Both the position numbers and the translations under genes were made by a program. Positions 43,682-52,732 of a DNA stretch of 64,000 nt are shown here, one piece after another. The first letter of the stretch is position 1. The number at the start of each line of letters is the position of its first letter. Source of the stretch: Clostridium sp. MB40-C1. Lineage in GTDB: Bacteria; Bacillota; Clostridia; Clostridiales; Clostridiaceae. The stretch covers positions 1,674,001-1,738,000 of the forward strand of contig NZ_CP133189.1 of assembly GCF_030913655.1 (NCBI RefSeq), in the 5' to 3' direction. Below the pieces are notes generated by a model, which saw only the letters and a list, made by a program, of their open reading frames with translations, did not search any database and was not told the DNA's origin.

Positions 43682-45376
43682 TTATTTTTTCCACGAACTT
43701 TTTAATGATACTGTTCTATTGAATACAAGTTTTTCTTTAGTCGTATCTTTTGTATCAACACTGAAATATCCATGTCTTATAAACTGAAATTTATCTCCTG
43801 GTTTTGCTTCAGCTAAAGCTGGCTCTAACTTAGCGTTTTGTATCATAAGAGATTCAGAATTTAATTTCATTTCTCCTTCATTCTCTTCATCTTCTACTAG
43901 TAAGTGATCATATAATCTAACTTCTGCATCAACTGCATGTTCTGCACTTACCCAATGGATAGTTCCCTTAACTTTTCTTCCTGCAAATCCACTTCCACTC
44001 TTAGTCTCAGGATCATAAGTACAGTGTAGTTCTAATATTTCTCCATTTTCATCTTTTATTACATCATTACATTTAACAAAATAAGCATTCTTAAATCTTA
44101 CTTCATTTCCAGGGAATAATCTGAAATACTTCTTAGGTGGATTCTCCATAAAATCCTCTCTGTCAATATAAAGAACTCTTGAGAAAGGAACTTCTCTTGA
44201 ACCCATTTCTGGACTTTCTTGATTATTTTCTACTTCTAAATATTCAACCTGACCTTCTGGATAGTTAGTTATAACAACTTTTATAGGATCTAAAACAGCC
44301 ATAACACGAGATGCTTTTAATTTTAAGTCATCTCTTAAGCAATGCTCAAGTAATGCTATATCTACCATAGAATCAGCCTTGGCAACTCCTACTCTATCAC
44401 AGAAATCTCTAATAGCTTCTGGAGTATATCCTCTTCTTCTTAAGCCTGAAATAGTTGGCATACGAGGGTCATCCCATCCATCAACTACAGCATCATCAAC
44501 AAAAGCTTTAAGTTTACGCTTACTTGTTATCATATTTGTAACATTCAATCTTGCAAACTCTATTTGTCTTGGTGGGTTTTCCACCTCACATTCTCTTAAA
44601 ACCCAATCATAAAGTGGTCTATGGTCTTCAAATTCTAATGTACAAAGAGAATGAGTTATTCCTTCAATAGCATCTTCAAGTGGATGCGCATAATCATACA
44701 TAGGATATATACACCATTTATTTCCTGTATTATGATGAGAGGCGTGAGAAATTCTATATATAACAGGGTCTCTCATATTTAAATTTGGAGATGCCATATC
44801 CATCTTAGCTCTTAACACTCTTGAACCATCTGGAAATTCCCCTTTTTTCATTCTTTCAAATAAGTCAATATTTTCTTCTACTGAACGATCACGATAAGGG
44901 CTATTTTTACCTGGCTCTGTTAAAGTTCCTCTATATTCTCTTATTTGCTCCGCATTTAAATCATCTACATATGCTTTTCCTTTTTTAATTAATTTAACAG
45001 CATAATCATAAAATTTATCGAAATAATTAGATGCATAGTATAATCTATCTTCCCAATTAAATCCAAGCCATCTAACATCTTCTTTTATAGATTCAACATA
45101 CTCTACATCTTCTTTAGATGGATTTGTATCATCAAATCTTAAATTACATAATCCGTTATATTTTTGAGCTGTACCAAAATCTATGCATATAGCCTTTGCA
45201 TGACCTATATGTAAATACCCATTTGGTTCTGGTGGGAAACGAGTATGTATCTTATTATCAGGATTAGCTTCTACATATTCATCTATTATACTATGTATAA
45301 AATTAGATGACATATTAGAATCTTCAGCTATTTCTTCTTTACTTTTATTCATTTCTTCTTTTTCTATGTTTTTCAT
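43682..45376 (-). CDS. glnS: Glutaminyl-tRNA synthetase
   Basis: 564-residue class I aminoacyl-tRNA synthetase that loads glutamine on its tRNA. HIGH motif in [23 protein letters not shown]-type loop in [15 protein letters not shown], and GlnRS-specific blocks [52 protein letters not shown]. The C-terminal anticodon-binding barrels are present ([21 protein letters not shown]). The start at 45376 follows GGAGG by 10 bases; the in-frame GTG 9 bases earlier is too close to the site. No T-box leader is present in the 130-base upstream gap. Confidence 0.96.
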   Translation of the reverse strand: MKNIEKEEMNKSKEEIAEDSNMSSNFIHSIIDEYVEANPDNKIHTRFPPEPNGYLHIGHAKAICIDFGTAQKYNGLCNLRFDDTNPSKEDVEYVESIKEDVRWLGFNWEDRLYYASNYFDKFYDYAVKLIKKGKAYVDDLNAEQIREYRGTLTEPGKNSPYRDRSVEENIDLFERMKKGEFPDGSRVLRAKMDMASPNLNMRDPVIYRISHASHHNTGNKWCIYPMYDYAHPLEDAIEGITHSLCTLEFEDHRPLYDWVLRECEVENPPRQIEFARLNVTNMITSKRKLKAFVDDAVVDGWDDPRMPTISGLRRRGYTPEAIRDFCDRVGVAKADSMVDIALLEHCLRDDLKLKASRVMAVLDPIKVVITNYPEGQVEYLEVENNQESPEMGSREVPFSRVLYIDREDFMENPPKKYFRLFPGNEVRFKNAYFVKCNDVIKDENGEILELHCTYDPETKSGSGFAGRKVKGTIHWVSAEHAVDAEVRLYDHLLVEDEENEGEMKLNSESLMIQNAKLEPALAEAKPGDKFQFIRHGYFSVDTKDTTKEKLVFNRTVSLKSSWKK

Positions 45377-45515
45377 GTGCTGCACTTCCTCCTATCTAAA
45401 AATTAACGTTACACTAAGCTTAACGACAATTCATTATTATCTAATGTTACCATAAAACTTTGTTATAATCCATTCTTATAATAGCAAATATCTATAAAGT
45501 AAACAATATATGTTA

Positions 45516-46427
45516 CTACAGTTTTTTATATCCTTCTAAATTTCTAACCATTTGCAATTCTTCATCTTTTCTTATATATTCTATAAAATTAGGATATATT
45601 TCCACTGCCTTAATCAGATCATTTAAAGCTTCATTTAATCTGTTTTCGCAAGCAAAAAAACAAGCTCTATTATAAAATAGATACCCTACTTCTGAATTAA
45701 ATTCAATTCCTTTTGTAATAACTTCTATAGCCTTTTTATAATCTTTATTTTCTTTATATATTACAGCTAGATTTAAAAAACTTGAAGGGAAATAAGGGTT
45801 TTGTTTTATTGCCTCTATATAATAATTTATTGCCTCATCTATAAGCCCTATCTTTTTTAAAATAACCCCCATATTATACAATCCCATATAATGCGATGCA
45901 TCTATCTCTAAACCTTTTTTCATAAAACCTAGAGCAGTTTCATTTTCATCTAATTCTTCATATATAGATCCTAAATTTACATATGCCCAATAATCTTCTG
46001 GTTGAAGCTCTATTACTTTTTTATATAATTGTATAGCCTTTTCTTTATCACCTATTCTATCATAAAGATCTGCAAGGAAAAAATAAGCTCTATCGTAATA
46101 TGGATTAATTTCAATAGCTTTTTTGTAATATATAATAGCTTTCTCATGATCATTTTCTTCATCATATAAAATAGCCAATCCATAATAAACCCTTGATTCT
46201 TTAGAATCTATGTTTAAAGCTTCAATATATTTTTTTTCTGCTAATTTCATCTGACCTAACTCATGATAAATCAAAGCAATATCAATAAGTAACTCAATAT
46301 CTTTTTTACCTTCTTCGTATTTATAGGCTTTATTAAAAAATTTTAATGCTTTTACAGATTGTTTTTCTTTTTTAAATCCCTGTGCAATATTTTTATAATT
46401 ATTAAACATATAATTGTTAATTTCCAT
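45516..46427 (-). CDS. Tetratricopeptide (TPR) repeat protein
   Basis: 303 residues made of about seven TPR units of 34 residues, for example YYGLAILYDEENDHEKAIIYYKKAIEINP and AYFFLADLYDRIGDKEKAIQLYKKVIELQP (shown as separate units). No signal peptide or membrane helix, so it is cytosolic. TPR arrays bind partner proteins; the partner is unknown. The start at 46427 follows GAAAGGGTCATAAT. The gene lies 130 bases upstream of glnS on the same strand, but there is no evidence that they work together. Confidence 0.88.
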   Translation of the reverse strand: MEINNYMFNNYKNIAQGFKKEKQSVKALKFFNKAYKYEEGKKDIELLIDIALIYHELGQMKLAEKKYIEALNIDSKESRVYYGLAILYDEENDHEKAIIYYKKAIEINPYYDRAYFFLADLYDRIGDKEKAIQLYKKVIELQPEDYWAYVNLGSIYEELDENETALGFMKKGLEIDASHYMGLYNMGVILKKIGLIDEAINYYIEAIKQNPYFPSSFLNLAVIYKENKDYKKAIEVITKGIEFNSEVGYLFYNRACFFACENRLNEALNDLIKAVEIYPNFIEYIRKDEELQMVRNLEGYKKL

Positions 46428-46552
46428 ATTATGACCCTTTCTTTAGCAAAACAAAATATCATCGTTTATTATATAATATTTTTCTTTTATTATATTAGTT
46501 TATGCAATCTAAACACTATTATATAATAAAACTATTGTATTTACATTATTAA

Positions 46553-46622
46553 TCCCCTGTCTCTCCCCCTAAGACTCCCTGCTTGTTTAAAGTGGCAGCT
46601 ATAAATGGCTGAGGATGAGAAA
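46553..46622. repeat. Possible degenerate family B fragment
   Basis: Blocks AGACTCCCTGCTTG, TTTAAAGTGGCAGCTATAAA and GAGGATGAGAAACCTG occur in the same order as in the reverse complement of the B copies (ACTCCTATCTTC, ACAAAGTGGGAGTAAAGA, CGGATAACGGTTTC). Similarity is partial, so this is a weak call. Confidence 0.35.
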
Positions 46623-46633
46623 CCTGTCAATTA

Positions 46634-46664
46634 AAGGCATATAGTTATAATACCCATATGCCTT
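46634..46664 (-). terminator. Terminator after deoD
   Basis: Stem AAGGCATAT / ATATGCCTT with a 13-base loop, 14 bases after the deoD stop on the minus strand. Confidence 0.7.
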
Positions 46665-46677
46665 GTAAATAATTTCA

Positions 46678-47376
46678 CTATGCTAATTCAAGAGCAATTT
46701 CCATCATTTTTGTAAATGTATTTTGTCTTTCCTGTGCTGATGTTTCTTCAAAAGTTACTAAGCTATCACTAACAGTCAGTATAGTAAGAGCATTTACATT
46801 ATACTTTGCTGCTAAAGTATATAAAGCAGAGGTCTCCATTTCTACTGCTAAAACACCATAATTAGCCCAAAGTTTCCATTCTTCTGGATTATCATTGTAA
46901 AACGAATCACTAGTAAGTACACTTCCTACTTTCATATTTAAGCTTTTGCTTTGTCCTATATCATAAGCTCTTTTTAATAAATCAAAACTAGCTGTTGGAG
47001 CATAATCCATTCCCTTAAAACGAAGCTTGTTTACTCCTGAATTCGTTGAGGCAGTCATAGCCAAAACTACATCTCTAACTTTTACTTCTTCTTGCATAGA
47101 ACCACAAGTTCCTACTCTTATTAAATTTTTAACCCCATAACTTTGTATTAATTCGTTTACATATATTGATATAGAAGGAACTCCCATTCCTGTACCTTGA
47201 ACGGAAACTCTTTTTCCTTTATAAGTACCTGTAAATCCATACATTCCCCTTACTTCATTATAACAAACAACATCTTTTAGAAAATTATCTGCTATAAATT
47301 TTGCTCTCATTGGATCGCCTGGTAATAATACAGTTTCTGCTATTTGCCCTTCTTTTGCCCCTATGTGTACACTCAT
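46678..47376 (-). CDS. deoD: Purine nucleoside phosphorylase (DeoD type)
   Basis: 232-residue trimeric/hexameric NP-I family phosphorylase that splits purine (deoxy)nucleosides to base and (deoxy)ribose-1-phosphate. Motifs: [55 protein letters not shown] (phosphate site), and [15 protein letters not shown] with ILTVSDSL near the end. Length matches DeoD. The start follows AAAGGAGGAATAATAA. Single gene; no purine riboswitch could be recognised upstream. Confidence 0.95.
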   Translation of the reverse strand: MSVHIGAKEGQIAETVLLPGDPMRAKFIADNFLKDVVCYNEVRGMYGFTGTYKGKRVSVQGTGMGVPSISIYVNELIQSYGVKNLIRVGTCGSMQEEVKVRDVVLAMTASTNSGVNKLRFKGMDYAPTASFDLLKRAYDIGQSKSLNMKVGSVLTSDSFYNDNPEEWKLWANYGVLAVEMETSALYTLAAKYNVNALTILTVSDSLVTFEETSAQERQNTFTKMMEIALELA

Positions 47377-47480
47377 TTATTATTCCTCCTTTTATTAGGT
47401 TCTGTTTTAATCATATGAGTAATCTTAATATCATTTTATAACAAATTATAGATAAAATATATGTATTTTACCTTTTTAAT

Positions 47481-47537
47481 ACTAGACTCTGTTTTATACC
47501 AAATCAACAATTTACTAAAACATAGCCTAATAGTATT
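47481..47537. repeat. Family D derivative (short)
   Basis: TCAACAATTTACTAAAACATAGCCTA repeats the right end of the element at 6439-6631, and a leading ACTAGACTCTGTTTTA pairs with it to make a 57-base hairpin. It looks like an internal deletion product. Confidence 0.5.
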
Positions 47538-47540
47538 AGA

Positions 47541-47768
47541 TTGCCCCATAATTATTCATAATTGAGGAAATTGCATAATTAAAAAATTCAAATACGTAAT
47601 GCACGTTTCATTGTGAGCAGTGCCTTAAAATCTCTCTTTTACTATATTTTCAGCTTATTCTGAGCCTAAAAAGAGAAATTTTCGAAACAGTGAGCAATGA
47701 AACTTGCATGAAGTTATATATTTATAGAATTATGCACTTTCCCCAAGTAAAAATAAATTATGGGGCAA
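47541..47768. repeat. 13-bp inverted repeat interrupted by a family A element
   Basis: TTGCCCCATAATT at 47541-47553 is exactly mirrored by AATTATGGGGCAA at 47756-47768. The whole family A copy 4 lies between the arms. Without it the arms would form a compact hairpin just downstream of the ABC ATPase gene, as a terminator would. Confidence 0.7.
47560..47746. repeat. Repeat family A copy 4 (187 bp)
   Basis: Left end AATTGAGGAAATTGCATAATT minus one base; right end AATTATGCACTTTCCCCAAG is slightly diverged. The interior is nearly the same as copy 1 at 2600 (AAAAAATTCAAATACGTAAT, then TGTGAGCAGTGCCTTAAAAT). Confidence 0.85.
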
Positions 47769-47786
47769 GTCTAACAAACATTAATT

Positions 47787-48563
47787 TTATGCACTAAAAG
47801 GCACAACTACTGATCTACCATTCTCAGTTTTATCTACTAAAACAGGCATATCGTATAAATTACTTAAGTAGTTTTCACATATTATATCTCTAGTCTTTCC
47901 TTTAATTAATATTCTTCCTGATTTTATCATAATAATATTATCACAATAGTTAAGTGCTAAATTAGGATCATGTATGTTTATAATAGCAGTTAAATTTTTT
48001 TTCTTAACTACATCTTTAATAGTATCCATTATCATAATTTGATTTTTGTAATCTAAATGAGCTGTTGGTTCATCTAATAATACTATAGGAGTATCTTGGT
48101 ACATTGCGCGAGCAATTAAAACCATCTGCTTTTCTCCACCACTTAACTCATTAAATCTTTTATGAGATAAATGACCTATTTCAAGACTATTCAATATTTT
48201 AATAACTTCTTTTTCATCCTCTTTATTAGGAGAAGTAAACAAATTTACTTTAGATACTTTTGCCATTAACACTACATCTAAAACAGTATATGAAAAAATT
48301 ATATTTATATTTTGAGGTACTGTGCTTATATTTCTTGCTCTTTCCTTATAATTCATAGAATATACAGACCTACCTTTAATTAAAACATCACCATGTTTAG
48401 GATTTAAAAGTCCATGAATACATTTTAACAAAGTAGTTTTACCTGTACCATTTTGCCCTAATATTCCACATATATTGCCTTCCTCAACTGAAAAACTTAT
48501 GTCTTTCAAAATTTGTCTATTTTCATAAGAAAATGAAATATTCTCCACCTTTAGTAGATTCAT
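47787..48563 (-). CDS. ABC importer ATP-binding protein (FecE/BtuD type)
   Basis: 258-residue ATPase of the iron-siderophore/cobalamin ABC importer group. Walker A GILGQNGTGKTTLLK, signature ELSGGEKQMVLIARA, Walker B PIVLLDEPTAHLD and switch histidine in INIHDPNLAL. It powers the permease encoded upstream at 48847. The 283-base gap between them contains a truncated family A repeat. Start follows AGAGGATGTGAAAATAT. The substrate class (ferric siderophore, heme, cobalamin or other metal chelate) cannot be fixed from the ATPase. Confidence 0.9.
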   Translation of the reverse strand: MNLLKVENISFSYENRQILKDISFSVEEGNICGILGQNGTGKTTLLKCIHGLLNPKHGDVLIKGRSVYSMNYKERARNISTVPQNINIIFSYTVLDVVLMAKVSKVNLFTSPNKEDEKEVIKILNSLEIGHLSHKRFNELSGGEKQMVLIARAMYQDTPIVLLDEPTAHLDYKNQIMIMDTIKDVVKKKNLTAIINIHDPNLALNYCDNIIMIKSGRILIKGKTRDIICENYLSNLYDMPVLVDKTENGRSVVVPFSA

Positions 48564-48605
48564 ATATTTTCACATCCTCTAAATATTTTTTCTAATATAT
48601 TTCCT

Positions 48606-48682
48606 AAAGAAATTTTCCAAGCAGTGAGCAATAAGACTTATATGCAGCTATATGATTTTGAAATTATGCAATTTGCTCAATT
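48606..48682. repeat. Truncated family A copy 5
   Basis: Only the right 77 bases of the family remain: AAAGAAATTTTCCAAGCAG, GAGCAATAAGACTTATATGC and the end AAATTATGCAATTTGCTCAATTA. The left inverted repeat is missing. It separates two genes of one transporter. Confidence 0.75.
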
Positions 48683-48846
48683 AGGCATATGATAATAAAT
48701 AACAAGTAAAAAATGCAACAGATATTTTGTAAAATACAATGACCTTCATTCTACTAATAGTTATTCTATTAGTAGATTCTAAGAAAAAAGTAATTCATAA
48801 AAGACTAGCATATCGACTAATTATTTATTTGAATTTGCCTCATGTT

Positions 48847-49860
48847 CTAAAATATGTCTTTTTTGCTGTACCTTACTAAAAGATATCCTAAAAATGGTGC
48901 CCCTACACAAGATGTGAGAATTCCTATTGGAATCTCTCCTGCTAATATATTTCTTGCAAAAACATCCATAATCAATGTAAACAATGCACCAAATAAAGCG
49001 GAGAAAGGAATTAAGAATTTATTTTCTGGTCCTACTATAAATCTAGCTATATGAGGTATAATAAGAGATATCCAACCTATAATTCCACAATACGAAATAG
49101 AAGATGCTGTCATAAAAGTTGAAAACATTATTAATATTATTCTCATTAGCTTCACATTTACTCCAAGGGATATAGCTTCTTCTTCTTCAAGAGATAAAAT
49201 ATCTATATACCACCTTAACATATAAATAGAAACAAAACACACTAAAAATATAGGTGAAAACTGTATTATGTTATTCCAAGTCACCTTGTTAAAGGCCCCT
49301 AAACTCCAAAATGTTATTGATGGAAGTTCCGTATATGGATCTGCAATGTATTTTAAAATAGAGTTCCCTGCTGAAAATAAAGATGATATTACTATACCTG
49401 CTAATACTAAAGTAGTTATAGAATGTCCTCTTCCTCTAGTTCCTAAAACTAAAGCAATCAAAACCGCAAGTAACGCAAATGTAAATGAGGACAATTGTAT
49501 TAAAAACATAGAAGAACCAAATCCTATAATAGCTATACTTGCCCCAAAACTAGCTGCAGATGATATTCCTAGTACATCTGGAGAAACAAGGGGATTTCTA
49601 AATACCCCTTGAAATAAAGCTCCTGTAACTCCTAGGACAGCACCTACCATAGCAGCCATTATAGTTCTAGGCACCCTAATTATCCAAAAAGCTATATATG
49701 CATTCTGCATTTCGTCGCTTACTTTTAAGTTTAATATTTTACATTTTATTAAATACAATATCGTATTTAATGAAATTTTATATCTTCCTATACTAAATGA
49801 TATAAAAATGCACATTACTAATAACATTAAGGATATTCCTAAGATTTTCTTATGTTTCAT
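48847..49860 (-). CDS. ABC importer permease (FecCD family)
   Basis: 337-residue permease of the FecCD/BtuC family with about nine membrane segments. Motifs include WIIRVPRTIMAAMVGAVLGVTGALFQGVFRNPLVSPDVLGISSAASFGA (given in parts: RVPRTIMAAMVGA, ALFQGVFRNPLVSPDVLG), the ATPase-contact loop EEEEAISLGVN, and GWISLIIPHIARFIVGP. It forms the membrane channel for the lipoprotein-delivered substrate. The ATG directly abuts the stop codon of the binding protein gene (TAAATG), so they are translationally coupled. Confidence 0.92.
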   Translation of the reverse strand: MKHKKILGISLMLLVMCIFISFSIGRYKISLNTILYLIKCKILNLKVSDEMQNAYIAFWIIRVPRTIMAAMVGAVLGVTGALFQGVFRNPLVSPDVLGISSAASFGASIAIIGFGSSMFLIQLSSFTFALLAVLIALVLGTRGRGHSITTLVLAGIVISSLFSAGNSILKYIADPYTELPSITFWSLGAFNKVTWNNIIQFSPIFLVCFVSIYMLRWYIDILSLEEEEAISLGVNVKLMRIILIMFSTFMTASSISYCGIIGWISLIIPHIARFIVGPENKFLIPFSALFGALFTLIMDVFARNILAGEIPIGILTSCVGAPFLGYLLVRYSKKDIF

Positions 49861-50931
49861 TTAGTTAATTTTTCCTCCTAATTCTTTGAATCCTTTCCCA
49901 AAGAATTCTTTAAAGAAATTATCTGCTTCCTTCTCTATATCCATCTCTTTAAATGCTTCAGGATTAATAGTTTTTGCAGTCCACATTACTCCTAAAATTG
50001 CTTGAGCTGATGGATAGTCCCATGAAATTAAATTTGATGGAAAAGAGTAAACTTTTTTATTTTTAACAGCATTTATATTCTTCCACTTTTCATTTTTCAA
50101 AACATCTTCTGGTTTTGTAGTCTTTGAATATTGAGGTATAAAAATCACATCAGGATTCCACTTTAAAACCTGTTCAGGAGAAACTTTTACCCATCTAGAA
50201 CCACTTAATTCTGCAGATACATTTTTACCACCTGCAACATCAATAATAAAATTTTGGTACATGTTTTTTGAACAAGTATTTAAAATATCTGATCCTGCAA
50301 AATAAACTTTTAATTTTTCTTCACCCTTTACATTTTTAACTTTATCTTTAATTTTTGAAATATTGTCATCATAATATTTTACAAATTGTTTTCCTTTATC
50401 TTCTTTCCCTAAAGCTATTCCTAAATTTGAAATAGTATCTTTAAGACCTTCTATGTCTTCTCCTTTTGCAACAAACACTTTAAGACCTGATTTCTCTAAT
50501 ACATCTAAATTTCCTTTAGCTTTCTCAGGAATTATTACAAGGTCAGGCTTTAAAGACATTATTTGTTCTATATTTGGAGTTTTTGATTTTCCTCCACAAT
50601 CTGGAATTTTATCAAGATTAGGTATTAATTTTTCTACAAGCTTTGCTTCTATACTCTTTTTAGTTCCAACTCCTACAATCTTTTCTTGAGCATTTAAAGC
50701 ACAGACATAGTTTAAACATGGTGAGAAAACAACTATCTTTTCAGCAGGCTTGTCTAATTCTATATTTCTATTAGTCCCATCCTTAAAACTTACCTTTTTT
50801 GTACTAGTTGATTTAGATGTAGCAGCACTTTCAGTTTTTTTCGAACCACAACCTACCATAAAACTCATAATTAACGAAAAAACTAAAATAAAGCTAAAGA
50901 TTTTTTTAATATTACTTCTGTTTTTCATTTT
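49861..50931 (-). CDS. ABC importer substrate-binding lipoprotein
   Basis: 356-residue cluster A-II binding protein of the BtuF/FepB/MolA type. A signal peptide with lipobox FMVGC (cysteine in SFMVGCGSKK) anchors it outside the membrane. Binding domain features: AEKIVVFSPCLNYVCALNAQEKIVGVG, PNIEQIMSLKPDLVI, and SPEQVLKWNPDVIFIP. It has extra cysteines (SPCLNYVC, PDCGGK, NTCSKN) that are not typical for ferric-siderophore binders and might serve in metal or cofactor binding. The start at 50931 follows GAGGGTAGCAAA. Confidence 0.88.
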   Translation of the reverse strand, partial: KMKNRSNIKKIFSFILVFSLIMSFMVGCGSKKTESAATSKSTSTKKVSFKDGTNRNIELDKPAEKIVVFSPCLNYVCALNAQEKIVGVGTKKSIEAKLVEKLIPNLDKIPDCGGKSKTPNIEQIMSLKPDLVIIPEKAKGNLDVLEKSGLKVFVAKGEDIEGLKDTISNLGIALGKEDKGKQFVKYYDDNISKIKDKVKNVKGEEKLKVYFAGSDILNTCSKNMYQNFIIDVAGGKNVSAELSGSRWVKVSPEQVLKWNPDVIFIPQYSKTTKPEDVLKNEKWKNINAVKNKKVYSFPSNLISWDYPSAQAILGVMWTAKTINPEAFKEMDIEKEADNFFKEFFGKGFKELGGKIN

Positions 50932-51056
50932 GCTACCCTCTTTCTGCAAATTATGTATTAGGCATATAGTTATTTATTTGAATGTGCCTTAATAAGTTTA
51001 TATATATATATATCAAGCAAAATCCATTCCAAAAGTAAAAAATTAGTTTATATTAT

Positions 51057-51188
51057 AAACAGGTTTCTAAGCTTTAGAGAGAGTTTTTACTCCCTCTAAA
51101 GCTTAGAAACCGTTATCCGATGACTACCTGTTCTTTACTCCCACTTTGTAGAAGATAGGAGTATTAGAGCGGGTAGTCATCGGATAAA
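51057..51188. repeat. Repeat family B copy 2 (best-preserved double hairpin)
   Basis: Two back-to-back perfect or near-perfect hairpins. Hairpin 1: GGTTTCTAAGCTTTAGAG / CTCTAAAGCTTAGAAACC with an A/T-rich loop. Hairpin 2: TTATCCGATGACTACC / GGTAGTCATCGGATAA enclosing an inner stem TACTCC / GGAGTA. Same family as 8661, 22779 and 41356. It lies in the region upstream of the binding protein gene. Confidence 0.85.
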
Positions 51189-51310
51189 TTTTTACATATT
51201 TGTTTTTTTCAAAATCCTTCAACACTAATTACTATCTTATCTTTTTAATAATTTAAAATATATTTTAAAAATTTTATATCCTTTATTTTATTTATAAATA
51301 TATTCTAGTA

Positions 51311-51329
51311 TTTTATCAAATTGATAAAA
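51311..51329. promoter_or_regulatory. Operator-like palindrome 1 (TTATCA-N3-TGATAA)
   Basis: TTTTATCAAATTGATAAAA, a perfect 19-bp dyad in the gap upstream of the ABC transporter operon. Its core recurs at 51411. The repeat B element lies between it and the transporter gene. Confidence 0.55.
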
Positions 51330-51410
51330 ATAAATTTTATTTTCACTAGATACATTATTTAAATTATTTATTTTTAATAGCATATACCGATTTATCAAAA
51401 CAATATGGAT

Positions 51411-51425
51411 TTATCATTTTGATAA
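51411..51425. promoter_or_regulatory. Operator-like palindrome 2 (TTATCA-N3-TGATAA)
   Basis: TTATCATTTTGATAA, with the same half sites as palindrome 1, 98 bp away centre to centre. It overlaps the stop codon of the NTPase-methyltransferase gene. A further half site (TTTATCAAAA) lies between them. Confidence 0.45.
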
Positions 51426-52700
51426 TTTTACATTAATCATTATGCTCTCTCTGTAATTTGGAAATACAAGTTCATTTTTAACTTCTTTTAAATTTTCCTT
51501 TATAAATTCATCTGTAATCTTTTTTTCTTTTTCACTTTCTATATTGAAATGATTATAAAAAAAATTTTTAGCTTCATCAAAACTTTTAAAATACTGGCTA
51601 AAAGGAAATTTTATTTCTTTATAAGAATAATTACATTTTAGTTCATCCAAGTTTTTAAATATATTCTTCTTAGTAAAACTATGTTTTTTGGGTTTTCTTC
51701 CTATATTAGAATATAATTCATCTGATTTAAAATTTTTATGATGCTTTTGTTTATAATTAATTATATATATTCTATCTTTTGTGTACTTTATAAGTTTTTC
51801 TAAATATGATTTATCTTCCACTCCATTAGAACAGAACGCACAAATAGCTATATCATATTTTTCTTCATAATTTATCTTTGTCCAATCCGATACTATACAT
51901 TTCATTTTATTTACCTTTTTTGTAATAGCTTTTTCTCTTATACTTTGACAAGCTGAGAAAGACGAATCTACAGCTGTAACTTCAGCTCCTTCATGCAATA
52001 ATGGAAAAGTAAAAACTCCTGTACCTGCTCCAATGTCTAAAACTTTAATATTTTTAAATTTATTAATATCTTTTTTCATTTCTTCTATAAAAACCTGTGG
52101 ATACCTATTGCCTGGATGCTCAAGAGCTTCATTATAAAATTTTTTATTTTCTTTACTCCACCCCATAAAACTTCTAGTTTTTAATTTAATATCCCATTTT
52201 TTTAAAATATCTATTAATTTATTTTCCAATATGTCCCTATTGTTTTCTGTAACTTCAATGACTACAGTATCTTCTCTCTCCTTTATATAATCTAAAAAAT
52301 CATTTTCTGCTTTCTTCAAAACTCCAATTACAACTTTTGGTGAATCTAAAGCTTTTTTTATTATATTCTGAAATTTAAAAGCCTGAGACTCTATCACTCC
52401 AATTTCATCCATAACTATAATTTCTCTATCTTTAAGACTTTTCTTTAAAATATCAACTCCTTCATTATCAAATATTTTTGTGTATTCTTGTCGTTTATTC
52501 TCCATACTATCTATTCTACCTATATCGTATCCATAACTTCCATCATATAAAGAAATCAGCTGAAAATTAGTTAATTTTTGTCCTTTAAATACAGGCTCTG
52601 TTGTAAAACCACCAATGGAATTATCCAATTTTTCAAGAATATTATTTAATAATGTAGTCTTACCCACTTTAACTCTTCCTGTTAAAAATAAATTATGCAT
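51414..52700 (-). CDS. Fusion of a THEP1-like NTPase and a SAM methyltransferase
   Basis: 428 residues in two parts. Residues 1-170 look like the THEP1/NTPase_1 nucleoside-triphosphatase family: P-loop GRVKVGKTTLLN at 8-19, GGFTTEPV, and Walker B IVMDEIGVIES. Residues about 180-428 are a class I methyltransferase with motif I VLDIGAGTGVFTFPLL, AEVTAVDSS and FCSNGV. The linker GWSKENKKFYNEALEHPGNRYP is conserved-looking. Substrates are unknown. It lies upstream of, and on the same strand as, the FecBCD-type importer, so a link to the imported chelate or cofactor is possible but unproven. No other gene intervenes in 465 bases. Confidence 0.78.
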   Translation of the reverse strand: MHNLFLTGRVKVGKTTLLNNILEKLDNSIGGFTTEPVFKGQKLTNFQLISLYDGSYGYDIGRIDSMENKRQEYTKIFDNEGVDILKKSLKDREIIVMDEIGVIESQAFKFQNIIKKALDSPKVVIGVLKKAENDFLDYIKEREDTVVIEVTENNRDILENKLIDILKKWDIKLKTRSFMGWSKENKKFYNEALEHPGNRYPQVFIEEMKKDINKFKNIKVLDIGAGTGVFTFPLLHEGAEVTAVDSSFSACQSIREKAITKKVNKMKCIVSDWTKINYEEKYDIAICAFCSNGVEDKSYLEKLIKYTKDRIYIINYKQKHHKNFKSDELYSNIGRKPKKHSFTKKNIFKNLDELKCNYSYKEIKFPFSQYFKSFDEAKNFFYNHFNIESEKEKKITDEFIKENLKEVKNELVFPNYRESIMINVKLSK

Positions 52701-52732
52701 ATCTTATTCCTCCAATTTTAATTATAAGCTCT

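Noticed and set aside
43512-43787. 91-codon plus-strand open frame at the glnS 3' end
   Set aside because: It runs through the TwoAYGGAY hairpins and the antisense of glnS; no ribosome site.
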